A stretch of DNA of 64,000 nt from Streptococcus cristatus ATCC 51100 (GTDB lineage: Bacteria > Bacillota > Bacilli > Lactobacillales > Streptococcaceae): assembly GCF_000222765.1 (NCBI RefSeq), contig NZ_AFUE01000010.1, forward strand, positions 124,001 to 188,000, written 5' to 3'. Below the pieces are notes generated by a model that did not search any database, was not told the origin of the DNA, and was given only the letters and a program-made list of their open reading frames with translations. The position numbers and the translations under genes were made by a program. Below, in pieces: positions 9,658-17,457 of this stretch (the stretch's first letter is position 1; each line of letters starts with the position of its first letter).

Positions 9658-10155
9658 ATGGTCATCACTATCAAAACAATGGAAACAGGTGAGGAGATAG
9701 AAGAGAAATCCAGAGTTCATTGGCAGACATGGCGAGAAGCTTATGATGAGATTTTGCCTGCGGAATTTCAAGAGCAAATGACCTTGGATAAGTGCCGATT
9801 TTATAGTCAAAAGTATCCTGAAAATACCTTGATCGCCTTGGATGATGCTAAAGTGGTCGGTTTTGTTAGCTACGGTGATTTTCGAGATCCAGCTACGATA
9901 GCGGGTGAAATTATCGCTTTGTATGTCTTAAAAGATTATTATGGCAAGGGTGTAGGACATCAGCTCATGCAGGCTGCATTTGCTGCCTTGGATAGTTATC
10001 CAGAGATTTTATTATGGGTGTTAGAAGATAACAAACGTGCCATCGCTTTCTATGGAAAAATGGGTTTTGTTTTTGACGGCGAGGAAAAGGTCATTGACTT
10101 AGGAAAAGCCGTGAGAGAAAAAAGGATGATTTATATCAGAAACTCGAACAGTTAG
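9658..10155 (+). CDS. GNAT family N-acetyltransferase
   Basis: 165 residues with one GNAT fold. The acetyl-CoA loop is in YYGKGVGHQLMQAAF (Q/RxxGxG/A type), and the C-terminal IAFYGKMGFVFDGEE is the usual last helix and strand. The start is set by AAGGAG about 10 bases before the ATG. It follows uvrB after 22 bp and precedes the DUF1697 gene by 35 bp, so it is likely part of the uvrB transcript. The acetylated substrate is unknown. Confidence 0.85.
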   Translation: MVITIKTMETGEEIEEKSRVHWQTWREAYDEILPAEFQEQMTLDKCRFYSQKYPENTLIALDDAKVVGFVSYGDFRDPATIAGEIIALYVLKDYYGKGVGHQLMQAAFAALDSYPEILLWVLEDNKRAIAFYGKMGFVFDGEEKVIDLGKAVREKRMIYIRNSNS

Positions 10156-10190
10156 CTTGAAAACAATAGATATATTTGTAAGGAGCACAC

Positions 10191-10736
10191 ATGCGTTATG
10201 CACTTTTACTCCGCGGCATTAATGTCGGCGGGAAAAACAAGGTCGTTATGGCTGATTTGAAGAAGGATTTGGCTGGGTTGGGTTTTGAAAATCCAGTTTC
10301 CTACATCAACAGTGGCAATCTTTTCTTTGATAGCGAGGAGCAGGAGGAGAGGATTCGGGAGAGCTTGACTGCTTATTTTAGTCGGTCTTATGATTTTTCT
10401 TTGCCTTTCGTCCTTGTCAGCTCTGCCATGCTTGAAAAAGAAACAGCCAATCTGCCTACTTGGTGGCAGGATGAAACAGCCTTTCGGCGAGATGTTCTCT
10501 TTTATCTGCCAGAAGTAGACAGGGAAAGTGTTCAAGAGTTAGCAGGCAGTTGGGCGAATGACAAGGAGCAGCTGCATTTTGGGCAGACGGCTTTCTTTTA
10601 TAGCAATGCTGACCAAGCGGACTATCTCAAGTCCAACTACCATAAAAAACTGCTCAAATCTAGTTTTTACAAGCAACTGACCATTCGAAATGGCAAGACT
10701 TTCCAGAAGATTGTGGAGTTGGTTGGAAATGAGTGA
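10191..10736 (+). CDS. DUF1697 family protein
   Basis: 181 residues starting MRYALLLRGINVGGKNKVVMADLK, the hallmark opening of DUF1697 (LLRGINVGGxxxxxM), with YINSGNLFFDS typical of the family. Soluble, ferredoxin-like fold expected, function unknown. It overlaps the next gene by 8 bases (ATGAGTGA at 10729-10736). Confidence 0.85.
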   Translation: MRYALLLRGINVGGKNKVVMADLKKDLAGLGFENPVSYINSGNLFFDSEEQEERIRESLTAYFSRSYDFSLPFVLVSSAMLEKETANLPTWWQDETAFRRDVLFYLPEVDRESVQELAGSWANDKEQLHFGQTAFFYSNADQADYLKSNYHKKLLKSSFYKQLTIRNGKTFQKIVELVGNE

Positions 10737-11211
10737 GCTAAATTTGGAAGCTGCAAGGGAAGAAAAAGCGAAGCGCTGGAAGTTTTCTAGAGTTATTTGG
10801 CTAGTGCTCTATCTCTTGTTATTTATCTTTGTCTTGCTACATTTTAGCTTGAGTCCCTTTGGTTTGGCCTTTACTCCGCTGCTGTGGAACAATTGGCTTT
10901 TTCTTCTATCAGTGGTCGTATTTTGTCACTTATGGTTTCTCTTTTTGAAAAAGAGAGGGTTTCGCTGGTTCCATCTCATCTGGGGGATCCTGAGTGTACC
11001 TCTTGCACTTTTTATATGGTTTACAATTTTCTTTCATTTCTCTATAGTCAAATCAGAAAATTCTGTCCCAATTAATATGGATTACGGGATAGATGGGAGA
11101 GAAGTTATTTTACGAAAAGGCTTTTTATTTGGGGAATATGATGAATACCATGATTTAGTCAATACCTATATCATGAAAACCAAGGTCGATCGTGTTCGCT
11201 ATATTGATTGA
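10729..11211 (+). CDS. Uncharacterised small membrane protein
   Basis: 160 residues when started at the ATG 10729, which overlaps the DUF1697 stop; a longer frame from 10690 begins at a TTG inside the upstream gene and is less likely. Three hydrophobic segments lie at about residues 22-42, 50-68 and 80-100. They are followed by a polar tail of about 55 residues, probably outside or in the cytosol. No family was recognised. Translational coupling to the DUF1697 gene is likely. Confidence 0.65.
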   Translation: MSELNLEAAREEKAKRWKFSRVIWLVLYLLLFIFVLLHFSLSPFGLAFTPLLWNNWLFLLSVVVFCHLWFLFLKKRGFRWFHLIWGILSVPLALFIWFTIFFHFSIVKSENSVPINMDYGIDGREVILRKGFLFGEYDEYHDLVNTYIMKTKVDRVRYID

Positions 11212-11274
11212 TGCAGGTCTTGTCAATGGATCTAGCTCAAAAGCCCGTTCAAACAAGCTAGTAGAGGGAGGTAT

Positions 11275-11754
11275 ATGGATGTGAATAAAAATAGGAATGA
11301 GTGGATGTGGCTAGATAAAGTGAATACATGGCTCAAGCGCCATGGTTTTCTAGCTTGGTTATTGGATTTCTCCGTCCTTATTCTTTTTGCAATGATTACG
11401 GCCATCCTAGTTTTTCAAATCCCCTTCCTCCCTACATATTTAAAGAGTAATTATGTTTTTCCTTTGTTTATAAATATTCTTGTTTTACTGTACTATGCCT
11501 ATGGTTCTATCCTACGTGAAAATAGTGTAAAGAGGGTCACTTCTTTGAAAGACTTAGTCAATCCTCTCCTTTATATAAATCCTGTGGTTCTTTTGCTACA
11601 TTACTTTGGAGTGAGGAGCCGCCGTCATAGACCTTTGCTACCACTGCCTACTTTGGACCATCGCTATGTCTGGTTCCCAATTGCCACTTATATTATTTTC
11701 TTTCTGATAGCAGCAGTCATCACGATTGCAAGCAAAGGAAGTAAGAAAAAATAG
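11275..11754 (+). CDS. RDD-like small membrane protein (uncertain family)
   Basis: 159 residues with about three or four hydrophobic segments (near 30-52, 60-80, 103-118 and 136-153). The charged 'YGSILRENSVKRVTSLKDLVNP' after the second segment is reminiscent of RDD-domain proteins, but the Arg-Asp-Asp signature is not clear. A strong GGGAGG (11266-11271) sits only 3 bases before the ATG. A GTG two codons later at 11281 would have better spacing, so the true start may be there. Confidence 0.6.
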   Translation: MDVNKNRNEWMWLDKVNTWLKRHGFLAWLLDFSVLILFAMITAILVFQIPFLPTYLKSNYVFPLFINILVLLYYAYGSILRENSVKRVTSLKDLVNPLLYINPVVLLLHYFGVRSRRHRPLLPLPTLDHRYVWFPIATYIIFFLIAAVITIASKGSKKK

Positions 11755-11785
11755 AAAAGCCGCTTTATGTACTAAAGTGGCTTTT
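11755..11785. terminator. Bidirectional terminator between convergent genes
   Basis: AAAAGCCGCTTTA / TAAAGTGGCTTTT with a 5-nt loop and one G-T pair. It overlaps the stop codon of the minus-strand repressor gene. Confidence 0.8.
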
Positions 11786-12548
11786 GTGCTTGTTCTGATA
11801 AATCTAAGGGCATAAAAGCAGCCATGACACGGCCGATGACCTTGGGTTCTTCTTGATGCGGGATAAATTTGTCGCTGTATTTTTTATTGAGTGAGATGAG
11901 GCGGATGCCAGTTGGATCGTTGAAAACTCTTTTCAAAATGGTTTGTCCGTCGTAATCAATGGCATAGATAGCGCCAGCAAACTCAAAATGTGTATTCTTG
12001 ATGAGAGCCACAGACCCTTGCGGATACTTGGGTTCCAGCGAATCTGTTCGAATCCAGAGGGCAATATCATAGTCAAGCTCTTTGTCTAACCAGACGATGT
12101 CAGCTTGTTCGGGCTTGTTCAAGAAAGTCTGGAAGCTTTCATAGACCTTGTAAGGAAAATAATTATCTTTTAATCTCTCCTCAGTTGTTTGATCATCCAG
12201 CTCTTTTTTAGCAAAGTCTGTCACAGCTTGCTTGCGGGTCTGGTCTAGGGATTGGAAAATATCTGTGAACTCTAGCGAAAATGGTGTAGGGCTATGAACT
12301 GATAAATAGCGAGGATCCAGTTCTTGAACATCCATATCAAAGAAGTCTGCAATTTTTTGCATATTTTCGAGGACAGGCAGGGAATTTCCTTTTATATAGC
12401 CAGTAAGAGTGCTAGCTGGGATTCCTGTTCCTCGGGAAAGTTCAATTTGTTTGATTTGCTTTTGCTTCAATAAAGTTTTGATTTTTTTAGAAATGAGCCG
12501 CATTGCCTCCTTATCCTGGGGGCTAGCGACACCGCGTCCTCTGGCCAT
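11772..12548 (-). CDS. XRE family repressor with a C-terminal S24 (LexA-like) domain
   Basis: 258 residues from the ATG at 12548, chosen because AAGGAG lies 8 bases before it; a GTG at 12557 overlaps that site. Residues 16-72 are a helix-turn-helix of the XRE type (IKQIELSRGTGIPASTLTGYIKGNS). The C-terminal part is an S24 peptidase-like domain, with Ser170 in TDSLEP and Lys206 in TILKRV, spaced as in LexA/UmuD catalytic dyads. This layout matches the HdiR-type stress/DNA-damage repressors of lactococci and streptococci, which lack LexA. No Ala-Gly or Cys-Gly cleavage pair is seen in the 40 residues before Ser170, so self-cleavage is uncertain. Confidence 0.85.
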   Translation of the reverse strand: MARGRGVASPQDKEAMRLISKKIKTLLKQKQIKQIELSRGTGIPASTLTGYIKGNSLPVLENMQKIADFFDMDVQELDPRYLSVHSPTPFSLEFTDIFQSLDQTRKQAVTDFAKKELDDQTTEERLKDNYFPYKVYESFQTFLNKPEQADIVWLDKELDYDIALWIRTDSLEPKYPQGSVALIKNTHFEFAGAIYAIDYDGQTILKRVFNDPTGIRLISLNKKYSDKFIPHQEEPKVIGRVMAAFMPLDLSEQAQKPL

Positions 12549-12573
12549 GATATTCACTCCTTTTCTTTCTTCT

Positions 12574-12602
12574 ATTTTAACGAATTAAATCGAAAAAGTA
12601 AA
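12574..12602 (-). promoter_or_regulatory. Promoter of the XRE/S24 repressor gene
   Basis: Minus strand TTTACT (12602-12597), 17-nt spacer, TAAAAT (12579-12574). Confidence 0.6.
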
Positions 12603-12626
12603 GAGCTGAATACGAATATTCAGCTC
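12603..12626 (-). terminator. Terminator of the degV-type gene
   Basis: Perfect 10-bp stem GAGCTGAATA / TATTCAGCTC with a 4-nt loop. On the minus strand it is followed by TTTACTTTTT, 13 bases after the DegV stop. Confidence 0.8.
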
Positions 12627-12638
12627 AAAAGGAGAGGA

Positions 12639-13481
12639 TTAAATTTCGTAGCCCATCAAGAGGCCGCCTTCTTCTGCGTAAAAGCTGCAAAGTCCAGAAG
12701 TTGGTAGGAATGAAATGTCGGCAGCTGGGAATTTTTCCTTGATAACTTCCGAAAATTGCTGGCAAAATTTCTCGTTATTGCGATGAGCAATGATAATGCG
12801 ACCGCCCTTATATCCAGCTTTCAGAACTTCATCGACAGTAGCAGTCAGAGCCTTTTTAGCCCCTCTAGCTTTTTGGAGAAGCTCCAGAGTACCGGTATCG
12901 CTGGCTTCGCCGACCATGCGAATATTGAGGAGGCCGACAACTGCACCGATTAGCTTACTGAGACGCCCATTTTTGACCAGATTATCTACCTTAGCCAGCA
13001 CAAAGAGAAGCTTTGTGTTTTTTTGGTAGTGGGTAATGGCTTGCACGACTTGCTCAAAAGAAAGTCCTTCTTTGATGAGGTCGTTCAATTTTTTGACGAT
13101 CAGATCGACCTCGCCACCAGCCGAAAGGCTATCAATGACGTGGATATTTGCTGTTGGTTTTTCTTCTAAGAAGAGCTTTTTGGCTAGCTGGGCGCTATTG
13201 TGGCTACCAGAAAGAGAGCTTGTAATCGTCACGACAAAAATATTTTCGGCCCCTTCAAAGCTTCTAAGGTAGTCATCAGGGCTTGGGCAGGCCGATTTTG
13301 AAGCACTTGAAGTAGCATACATTTTTTCCATCATGCCATCAATATCAAGGTGCGCATTATCCACAAAAATTTCATTATCAATCTGAATGGTCAGCGGCAC
13401 ACTCTCAAACCTTGTCTGGTTGGCCAGATCTGTAATCTCACGGTAGTCACAGCCAGAATCGGCAACAATTTTCCAAGTCAT
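12639..13481 (-). CDS. DegV family fatty-acid-binding protein (FakB type)
   Basis: 280 residues. DegV proteins bind a single fatty acid and, as FakB, present it to the kinase FakA for entry into phospholipid synthesis. The family marks are IVADSGCDY at the start, SACPSPDDY in place of the common TSQPS, and the fatty-acid headgroup motif ITSSLSGSHNSA, followed by VDNLVKNGRLSK. The gene is divergent from a TetR gene; the two share a 126-bp promoter region. Specificity for a given fatty acid is not readable. Confidence 0.88.
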   Translation of the reverse strand: MTWKIVADSGCDYREITDLANQTRFESVPLTIQIDNEIFVDNAHLDIDGMMEKMYATSSASKSACPSPDDYLRSFEGAENIFVVTITSSLSGSHNSAQLAKKLFLEEKPTANIHVIDSLSAGGEVDLIVKKLNDLIKEGLSFEQVVQAITHYQKNTKLLFVLAKVDNLVKNGRLSKLIGAVVGLLNIRMVGEASDTGTLELLQKARGAKKALTATVDEVLKAGYKGGRIIIAHRNNEKFCQQFSEVIKEKFPAADISFLPTSGLCSFYAEEGGLLMGYEI

Positions 13482-13512
13482 TTAGTTTCTCCTGCTCTAT
13501 CAGTTCTCTACA

Positions 13513-13545
13513 TTGACAAAAAACATGTCTTTTCTTACAATTATA
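13513..13545. promoter_or_regulatory. Overlapping divergent promoters for the degV-type and TetR genes
   Basis: Plus strand: TTGACA (13513-13518), 17-nt spacer, TACAAT (13536-13541), serving the TetR gene. Minus strand: TGTTATAAT with the -10 at 13545-13540, serving the degV-type gene. The -10 boxes overlap, and an inverted repeat GACA-N7-TGTC lies in the plus spacer as a possible operator. Confidence 0.65.
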
Positions 13546-13607
13546 ACATGAAGATGCTTTGATATAAAGCCTTAATTCTCAGCTGATACAGGAAGAAAGA
13601 AATTGTT

Positions 13608-14180
13608 ATGGCGGAAAAGAAAATATCAGAAAAATCCCTTGCAAATTTAAAAACTTATAATCAAGAATCCAATCGAATTACAAAGGAATCCTTGGAAATT
13701 TCTCTAATGCAATTGTTAGAGAAGAAAGATTTGAAAAAGATTACCATCTCTGAATTAGTCGAGCGAGCTGGGGTTTCGCGCGCAGCCTTTTATCGTAACT
13801 ATAGCTCCAAAGAAGAAATTCTAGAGGGGATTTTCAAAAATACGGTTCAGGGAATTATCGACAAGCTGGAGCAGTTTAATTTTAAGACAGAAATGTACCA
13901 GATTTGGCTTTTTCTTTTTAAGGAAGCCAAGAAGGAAGCGCGTGTCATTAGTCTGGCTATTGACTATAATTTTGAAAAGTTGCTGACGCAGGCGGTCTTT
14001 GATTTCCTTGAAAAGCGTAGCAAAGGTGGGAAGAAGACAGCTAATTCCTATATGAATTCATTCTGGAGTTCTGCGGTTGTCTCCGTACTTTCCAAATGGA
14101 TCAAAGAAGGCATGAAGGTTCCAGCTGAAAAGATTGCTGCATTGGGCATGCCTCTTTTCCCACAGAAAAAGAAAAAATAA
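13608..14180 (+). CDS. TetR/AcrR family transcriptional regulator
   Basis: 190 residues. The N-terminal helix-turn-helix is canonical (ITISELVERAGVSRAAFYRNYSSKEEIL, about residues 45-72), preceded by the usual helix 1 (SLEISLMQLLEKKDLKK). The C-terminal ligand domain is divergent, like the TetR_C proteins of Firmicutes that carry 'SFWSSAVVSVLSKWIKEGMK'. It ends in a run of lysines. Divergent from the degV-type gene, which may be its target. Ligand unknown. Confidence 0.88.
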   Translation: MAEKKISEKSLANLKTYNQESNRITKESLEISLMQLLEKKDLKKITISELVERAGVSRAAFYRNYSSKEEILEGIFKNTVQGIIDKLEQFNFKTEMYQIWLFLFKEAKKEARVISLAIDYNFEKLLTQAVFDFLEKRSKGGKKTANSYMNSFWSSAVVSVLSKWIKEGMKVPAEKIAALGMPLFPQKKKK

Positions 14181-14230
14181 GAGTTTATACAAATGTTTGG
14201 CACCAATATATCAGACTGAAATAATAGATC

Positions 14231-14261
14231 GTAAAAACTTACCTAACAAGTAAGTTTTTAC
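14231..14261. terminator. Terminator-like perfect hairpin after the TetR gene
   Basis: GTAAAAACTTAC / GTAAGTTTTTAC, 12 bp, with a 7-nt loop. It insulates the LytTR promoter that starts 15 bp downstream. Confidence 0.7.
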
Positions 14262-14275
14262 TTAGTGCTTCTGAG

Positions 14276-14343
14276 ACCATCTAAGACTTCTCAGCTACCA
14301 TTTAGGATTTGGGAGTCATTTGCGATGCGACCTGTGCTATGCT
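14276..14343 (+). promoter_or_regulatory. LytTR-type operator and promoter of the blpS-like operon
   Basis: Direct repeats ACCATCTAAGA (14276-14286) and ACCATTTAGGA (14297-14307) start 21 bp apart, two helical turns. The -10 TATGCT (14338-14343) begins 30 bp after the second repeat ends; there is no good -35, as expected for an activator-dependent promoter. The same arrangement recurs at 16867 and 17678. Confidence 0.8.
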
Positions 14344-14363
14344 AGAGCAAAGGAGGTAGACAA

Positions 14364-14705
14364 ATGGCTACTATCGTAATCAAAGACGGCAGCACTCTTC
14401 GAAAGCTGGATCTTTCAACAATTTACTATGTCCAGTCCCATCCTCAAAAGCCGCACATCGTTCTTATCGTCACTGGACAAGGCAACTACAGCCTTAGGAC
14501 TTCTCTGACTGAGCTGGTTAAGCTCTATCCTGATGAGCTGGTTCACTGTAATCGTCAAACACTGGTCAATTTAGCCAAGATTCAGGGATTTGACAGGGAG
14601 CGTAAAAGTTTGTTTTTTGAGCAGTCTGACTTAGGAGATATTGTCTGCTCAAGGCGTCATTTAACCAGTCTTATCAAGCGCTGGTCTCAGGAAGGAAGAA
14701 AATAA
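14364..14705 (+). CDS. blpS: Stand-alone LytTR DNA-binding protein, BlpS-like
   Basis: 113 residues consisting only of a LytTR domain with no receiver. The core is HCNRQTLVNLAKIQGF, corresponding to the 'CHRSYLVN' segment of ComE/BlpR, followed by GDIVCSRRHLTSLIKRW. In the pneumococcal blp locus a receiver-less LytTR protein, BlpS, precedes BlpR and BlpH; the order, sizes and overlap here are the same. It probably binds the same operator as the response regulator and modulates it. AAAGGAGG lies before the ATG and its stop is one base from the next start. The gene symbol is by analogy. Confidence 0.75.
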   Translation: MATIVIKDGSTLRKLDLSTIYYVQSHPQKPHIVLIVTGQGNYSLRTSLTELVKLYPDELVHCNRQTLVNLAKIQGFDRERKSLFFEQSDLGDIVCSRRHLTSLIKRWSQEGRK

Positions 14706-14706
14706 G

Positions 14707-15438
14707 ATGAAAATTTTTGTATTAGAAGATGATCTTAAGCAACAAGCCTATATGGAGTCAACCATTCAGGGAATTTTGAAAAAGAACGGCTGGGAATGTC
14801 AATTTTTAGAAATCTACGGCAAGCCGGACATGCTGATTGATGCAGTAAGGGAACGGGGGAGCCATCAGATTTTCTTTTTGGATATTGAGATTAAGCAAGA
14901 GACGCAGAAGGGACTCGAGGTGGCAGGAAAGATTCGCAAGTTGGATCCCTATGCTCTGATTGTATTTGTGACGACTCACTCAGAATTTATGCCCTTAACT
15001 TTTCGTTATCAGGTATCAGCTTTTGACTTTATTGATAAAGGCTTGTCTGAGGAGGATTTTATCAAGCAGATTGAGCGGGATCTGGCCTATCTTTATGAGA
15101 GAAAGGACAGTTTTCAAGCAGAGGAAACTTTTCTCTTTGAAAATTCCAAGTCGGATTTTCAGGTGCCATTTAATGAAATCTATTATTTTGAGACATCAGA
15201 AGTGCCTCATAGACTAGTTCTCTATACCAAGAAAGAGCGCATCGAATTTTACGGACAGCTTTCTGAGATTACAAAGCAGGACAAGCGTCTCTATCGCTGC
15301 CATCGCTCTTATGTGGTCAATCCAGCGAATATCTCTCAGCTGGATAAGATAGAAAACATAGCCTATTTCCCGAATGGCGCTAGTTGCTACGTATCACGCC
15401 TCAAGATGAAAGGATTACGGACAGCTTTAAGGCAGTAG
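14707..15438 (+). CDS. blpR: LytTR-family response regulator, BlpR/ComE-like
   Basis: 243 residues. The receiver domain (about 1-130) has acidic residues at EDD (7-9), the phosphoacceptor Asp59 in FFLDIEI, and VTTHSEF with the conserved Thr. The LytTR domain (about 145-240) carries YRCHRSYVVNPANI and SRLKMKGLR. On phosphorylation by the adjacent kinase it should bind the 21-bp-spaced repeats found three times nearby. It starts one base after the LytTR-only gene, so translation is coupled. Orthology to BlpR rather than another AgrA-like regulator is inferred from neighbours. Confidence 0.85.
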   Translation: MKIFVLEDDLKQQAYMESTIQGILKKNGWECQFLEIYGKPDMLIDAVRERGSHQIFFLDIEIKQETQKGLEVAGKIRKLDPYALIVFVTTHSEFMPLTFRYQVSAFDFIDKGLSEEDFIKQIERDLAYLYERKDSFQAEETFLFENSKSDFQVPFNEIYYFETSEVPHRLVLYTKKERIEFYGQLSEITKQDKRLYRCHRSYVVNPANISQLDKIENIAYFPNGASCYVSRLKMKGLRTALRQ

Positions 15439-15470
15439 AGAAGTAATATGATAGAAGTAGGAGAGGAATT

Positions 15471-16805
15471 ATGCCAAGAATAATACAAGTTGTTTTACTT
15501 GTTTTCGAAATGATAGCTCTGTCTTTCTTATTTTCACGTATCAGTGGAATTAAGTTGACGTGGATTAAGTACGTCTTAATACCTTTTATTTATATATTTT
15601 TTAATCTTCTACTTTTTGTCTTATTTAGTGAAACTTTTTTAACTTACTTAGATCTTCCAGTTTATTTTTTAACTTTTTCTTTATTATTAACTAGACAGAG
15701 TTCTATTCCTATAATGTTATCTATCTTTTATGGTCTTTTCCCAATTGTCCTTTGGAATCTTCTATATCGTATATTAACTTTTTTTGTTATTCCTATTTTC
15801 GGTTTGGAATATAACCAACTAATAAATGAAGAACAGCTTATTTTAAATATTACGGCTTTTGTAGCTAGTTTACTATCGTTATGGATCCCAAGTTTACTAC
15901 ATTATAAATTTAAGCGGTTAAGAAAATTTAGATTAAATGAGGCTGATAAACACCTAGTCATTTTCCTTAATATATCTATGATTTTTTATATTGTATTTGT
16001 ACAATTTTTCTCTTATTTAGAAATAACTCATAATGTGGTTAATTTGTCATATAGAAAATTAATTGTGATAATTTATATTATTCTCTTTCTCAGTTCGGTA
16101 AATATCCTAGACCGTAATTTGCGAGAGCGAATTCAACAGCAGTTAAGTGAACAAAGAGAGTTGCAGTTGAGAAATATGTCCGATTACAGTCAGCATATTG
16201 AAGAGCTTTATAATGAGTTGCGAAGTTTCCGGCATGATTACATCAATATTTTAAGGAGTCTGAAGTTAGGAATTGATACGCATGATTTACCAGCCATTGA
16301 GCAGATTTATAACCAAGTTATAAAAGACTCAGGTCAAGCACTCAACCAATCTAAGTATGATTTAGGTCGCCTGTCCAATATCCACAATGATGCCCTCAAG
16401 AGCGTCTTGTCAGCAAAATTTCTAGAAGCTCAGAGCAAGGGAATAGAAATTGGCTTGGAAGTTCCTCAAGAAATCAAACCTCAAGGAATGGAGTTGCTTG
16501 ATTTTATCACGATTGTTTCCATACTGGCTGATAATGCTATAGAAGCAGCAGTGGAGACTAGTCATCCAGTAGTTTCTTTTGCCTTTTTGGAGCAGGAAAA
16601 TAGACAGATTTTTATTGTTGAGAATACAATAAAAGAGTTTTCTATCCATTCCGATACTATTTTTAAAAAGGGCTTTAGCACTAAAGGAGAAAATAGAGGG
16701 CTTGGTCTCTCCAATGTTCAAAATATTATCAGTCACTATCCCAATGTTTCTCTGCGTACCATTAGTCATGATCACTCTTTTAGACAAGAGTTAGAGATAA
16801 AATGA
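15471..16805 (+). CDS. blpH: HPK10-family sensor kinase, BlpH/ComD/AgrC-like
   Basis: 444 residues. About six or seven hydrophobic segments fill residues 1-212, the peptide-sensing part in this family. The dimerisation/phosphoacceptor region has SFRHDYINIL with His255. The ATPase region has LADNAIEAA (N box) and GLGLSNV (G box); there is no D box of the common kinase type, as usual in HPK10. It should sense an extracellular peptide and phosphorylate the response regulator just upstream. The gene is noticeably AT-rich in its membrane half, unlike the flanking housekeeping genes. The cognate peptide gene is not visible in the window. Confidence 0.85.
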   Translation: MPRIIQVVLLVFEMIALSFLFSRISGIKLTWIKYVLIPFIYIFFNLLLFVLFSETFLTYLDLPVYFLTFSLLLTRQSSIPIMLSIFYGLFPIVLWNLLYRILTFFVIPIFGLEYNQLINEEQLILNITAFVASLLSLWIPSLLHYKFKRLRKFRLNEADKHLVIFLNISMIFYIVFVQFFSYLEITHNVVNLSYRKLIVIIYIILFLSSVNILDRNLRERIQQQLSEQRELQLRNMSDYSQHIEELYNELRSFRHDYINILRSLKLGIDTHDLPAIEQIYNQVIKDSGQALNQSKYDLGRLSNIHNDALKSVLSAKFLEAQSKGIEIGLEVPQEIKPQGMELLDFITIVSILADNAIEAAVETSHPVVSFAFLEQENRQIFIVENTIKEFSIHSDTIFKKGFSTKGENRGLGLSNVQNIISHYPNVSLRTISHDHSFRQELEIK

Positions 16806-16866
16806 ATTTATTAGATTGCGAATGATTAGATTTGCCACTTGATTTAACTCAATGAAAGTAACAACA

Positions 16867-16933
16867 ACTGTTTATGAGTAAAAAAAGACAATTTAAGGTT
16901 TTGAATGCCACACCTGTTTAAAAGTGCTATAAT
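16867..16933 (+). promoter_or_regulatory. LytTR-type operator and promoter before the 134-residue membrane protein
   Basis: Repeats ACTGTTTATGA (16867-16877) and ACAATTTAAGG (16888-16898) start 21 bp apart; TATAAT (16928-16933) begins 30 bp after the second repeat ends. Spacing is identical to the other two sites, although the bases diverge at a few positions. Confidence 0.75.
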
Positions 16934-16955
16934 TAATATAGGGTTTAAGAATACG

Positions 16956-17024
16956 AAGGCACTAAGAGAAATGCCTTGTTTAGAGACAAATATAACTTAA
17001 ATTCAAACTGTTGTCTGGTTTTTT
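16956..17024 (+). promoter_or_regulatory. 5' leader with a hairpin and a terminator-like stem
   Basis: Within the expected 5' UTR of about 110 nt, AAGGCA / TGCCTT (16956-16977) is followed by AGACAA / TTGTCT (16984-17016, 21-nt loop) and then GGTTTTTTG. The second stem looks like a weak attenuator. Confidence 0.35.
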
Positions 17025-17052
17025 GTTATTTAATTGTTAGGAGTGACAAGAA

Positions 17053-17457
17053 ATGAAGAAATTATATAGCAATACATATCTAATGCGATTTTTAACTGCC
17101 CAGCTTCCTAGTCTGGCTCTATTCATTATAATTTTAAGTAACCAGGTTTTTAAAGCATCGCTTCTAGTCCAGATTTGTTTTTATTTGATACTTGTGAGCA
17201 ATCTTGTGTTGAATCTTTATTTTATGAACCAAATAAAAAAAGAAAGAAGTTCCGACATCTTATCAAACCAAATTTTCTTTACGATTTTGACCTTGGCTCT
17301 GTTTATATTTAGTTCTTACAGACTGATAACGATTAGCGATGACTTTCAAAAATTAATTGCTCTGATATCCACTATTTTATTATTTATCTTACTTATTCTA
17401 CTTATTTGGGGAATAAAATATGCCAAGGTAGCTAGTAGAAAACATAAAACAAATTAG
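17053..17457 (+). CDS. Small membrane protein of the LytTR regulon
   Basis: 134 residues with four predicted membrane segments (near 12-30, 35-54, 72-90 and 97-124) and a basic C-terminus (SRKHKTN). No family was recognised. It has its own LytTR operator and is followed by a strong terminator region, so it is a single-gene transcript within the regulon. Small multi-pass proteins under BlpR/ComE-type control are often bacteriocin immunity or membrane-protection proteins; that role is only inferred here. The ribosome-binding site is AGGAG (17040-17044) before the ATG. Confidence 0.7.
   Translation: MKKLYSNTYLMRFLTAQLPSLALFIIILSNQVFKASLLVQICFYLILVSNLVLNLYFMNQIKKERSSDILSNQIFFTILTLALFIFSSYRLITISDDFQKLIALISTILLFILLILLIWGIKYAKVASRKHKTN

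Noticed and set aside
12611-12618. TACGAATA, identical to the streptococcal competence (ComX) box
   Set aside because: It is the loop and inner stem of the degV terminator hairpin, has no gene on the plus strand behind it and lacks the following T-rich stretch.
16908-17003. A 31-codon ORF starting MPHLFKSAIINIGF, looked at as a possible pheromone
   Set aside because: It begins upstream of the -10 box, has no ribosome-binding site and no double-glycine leader.
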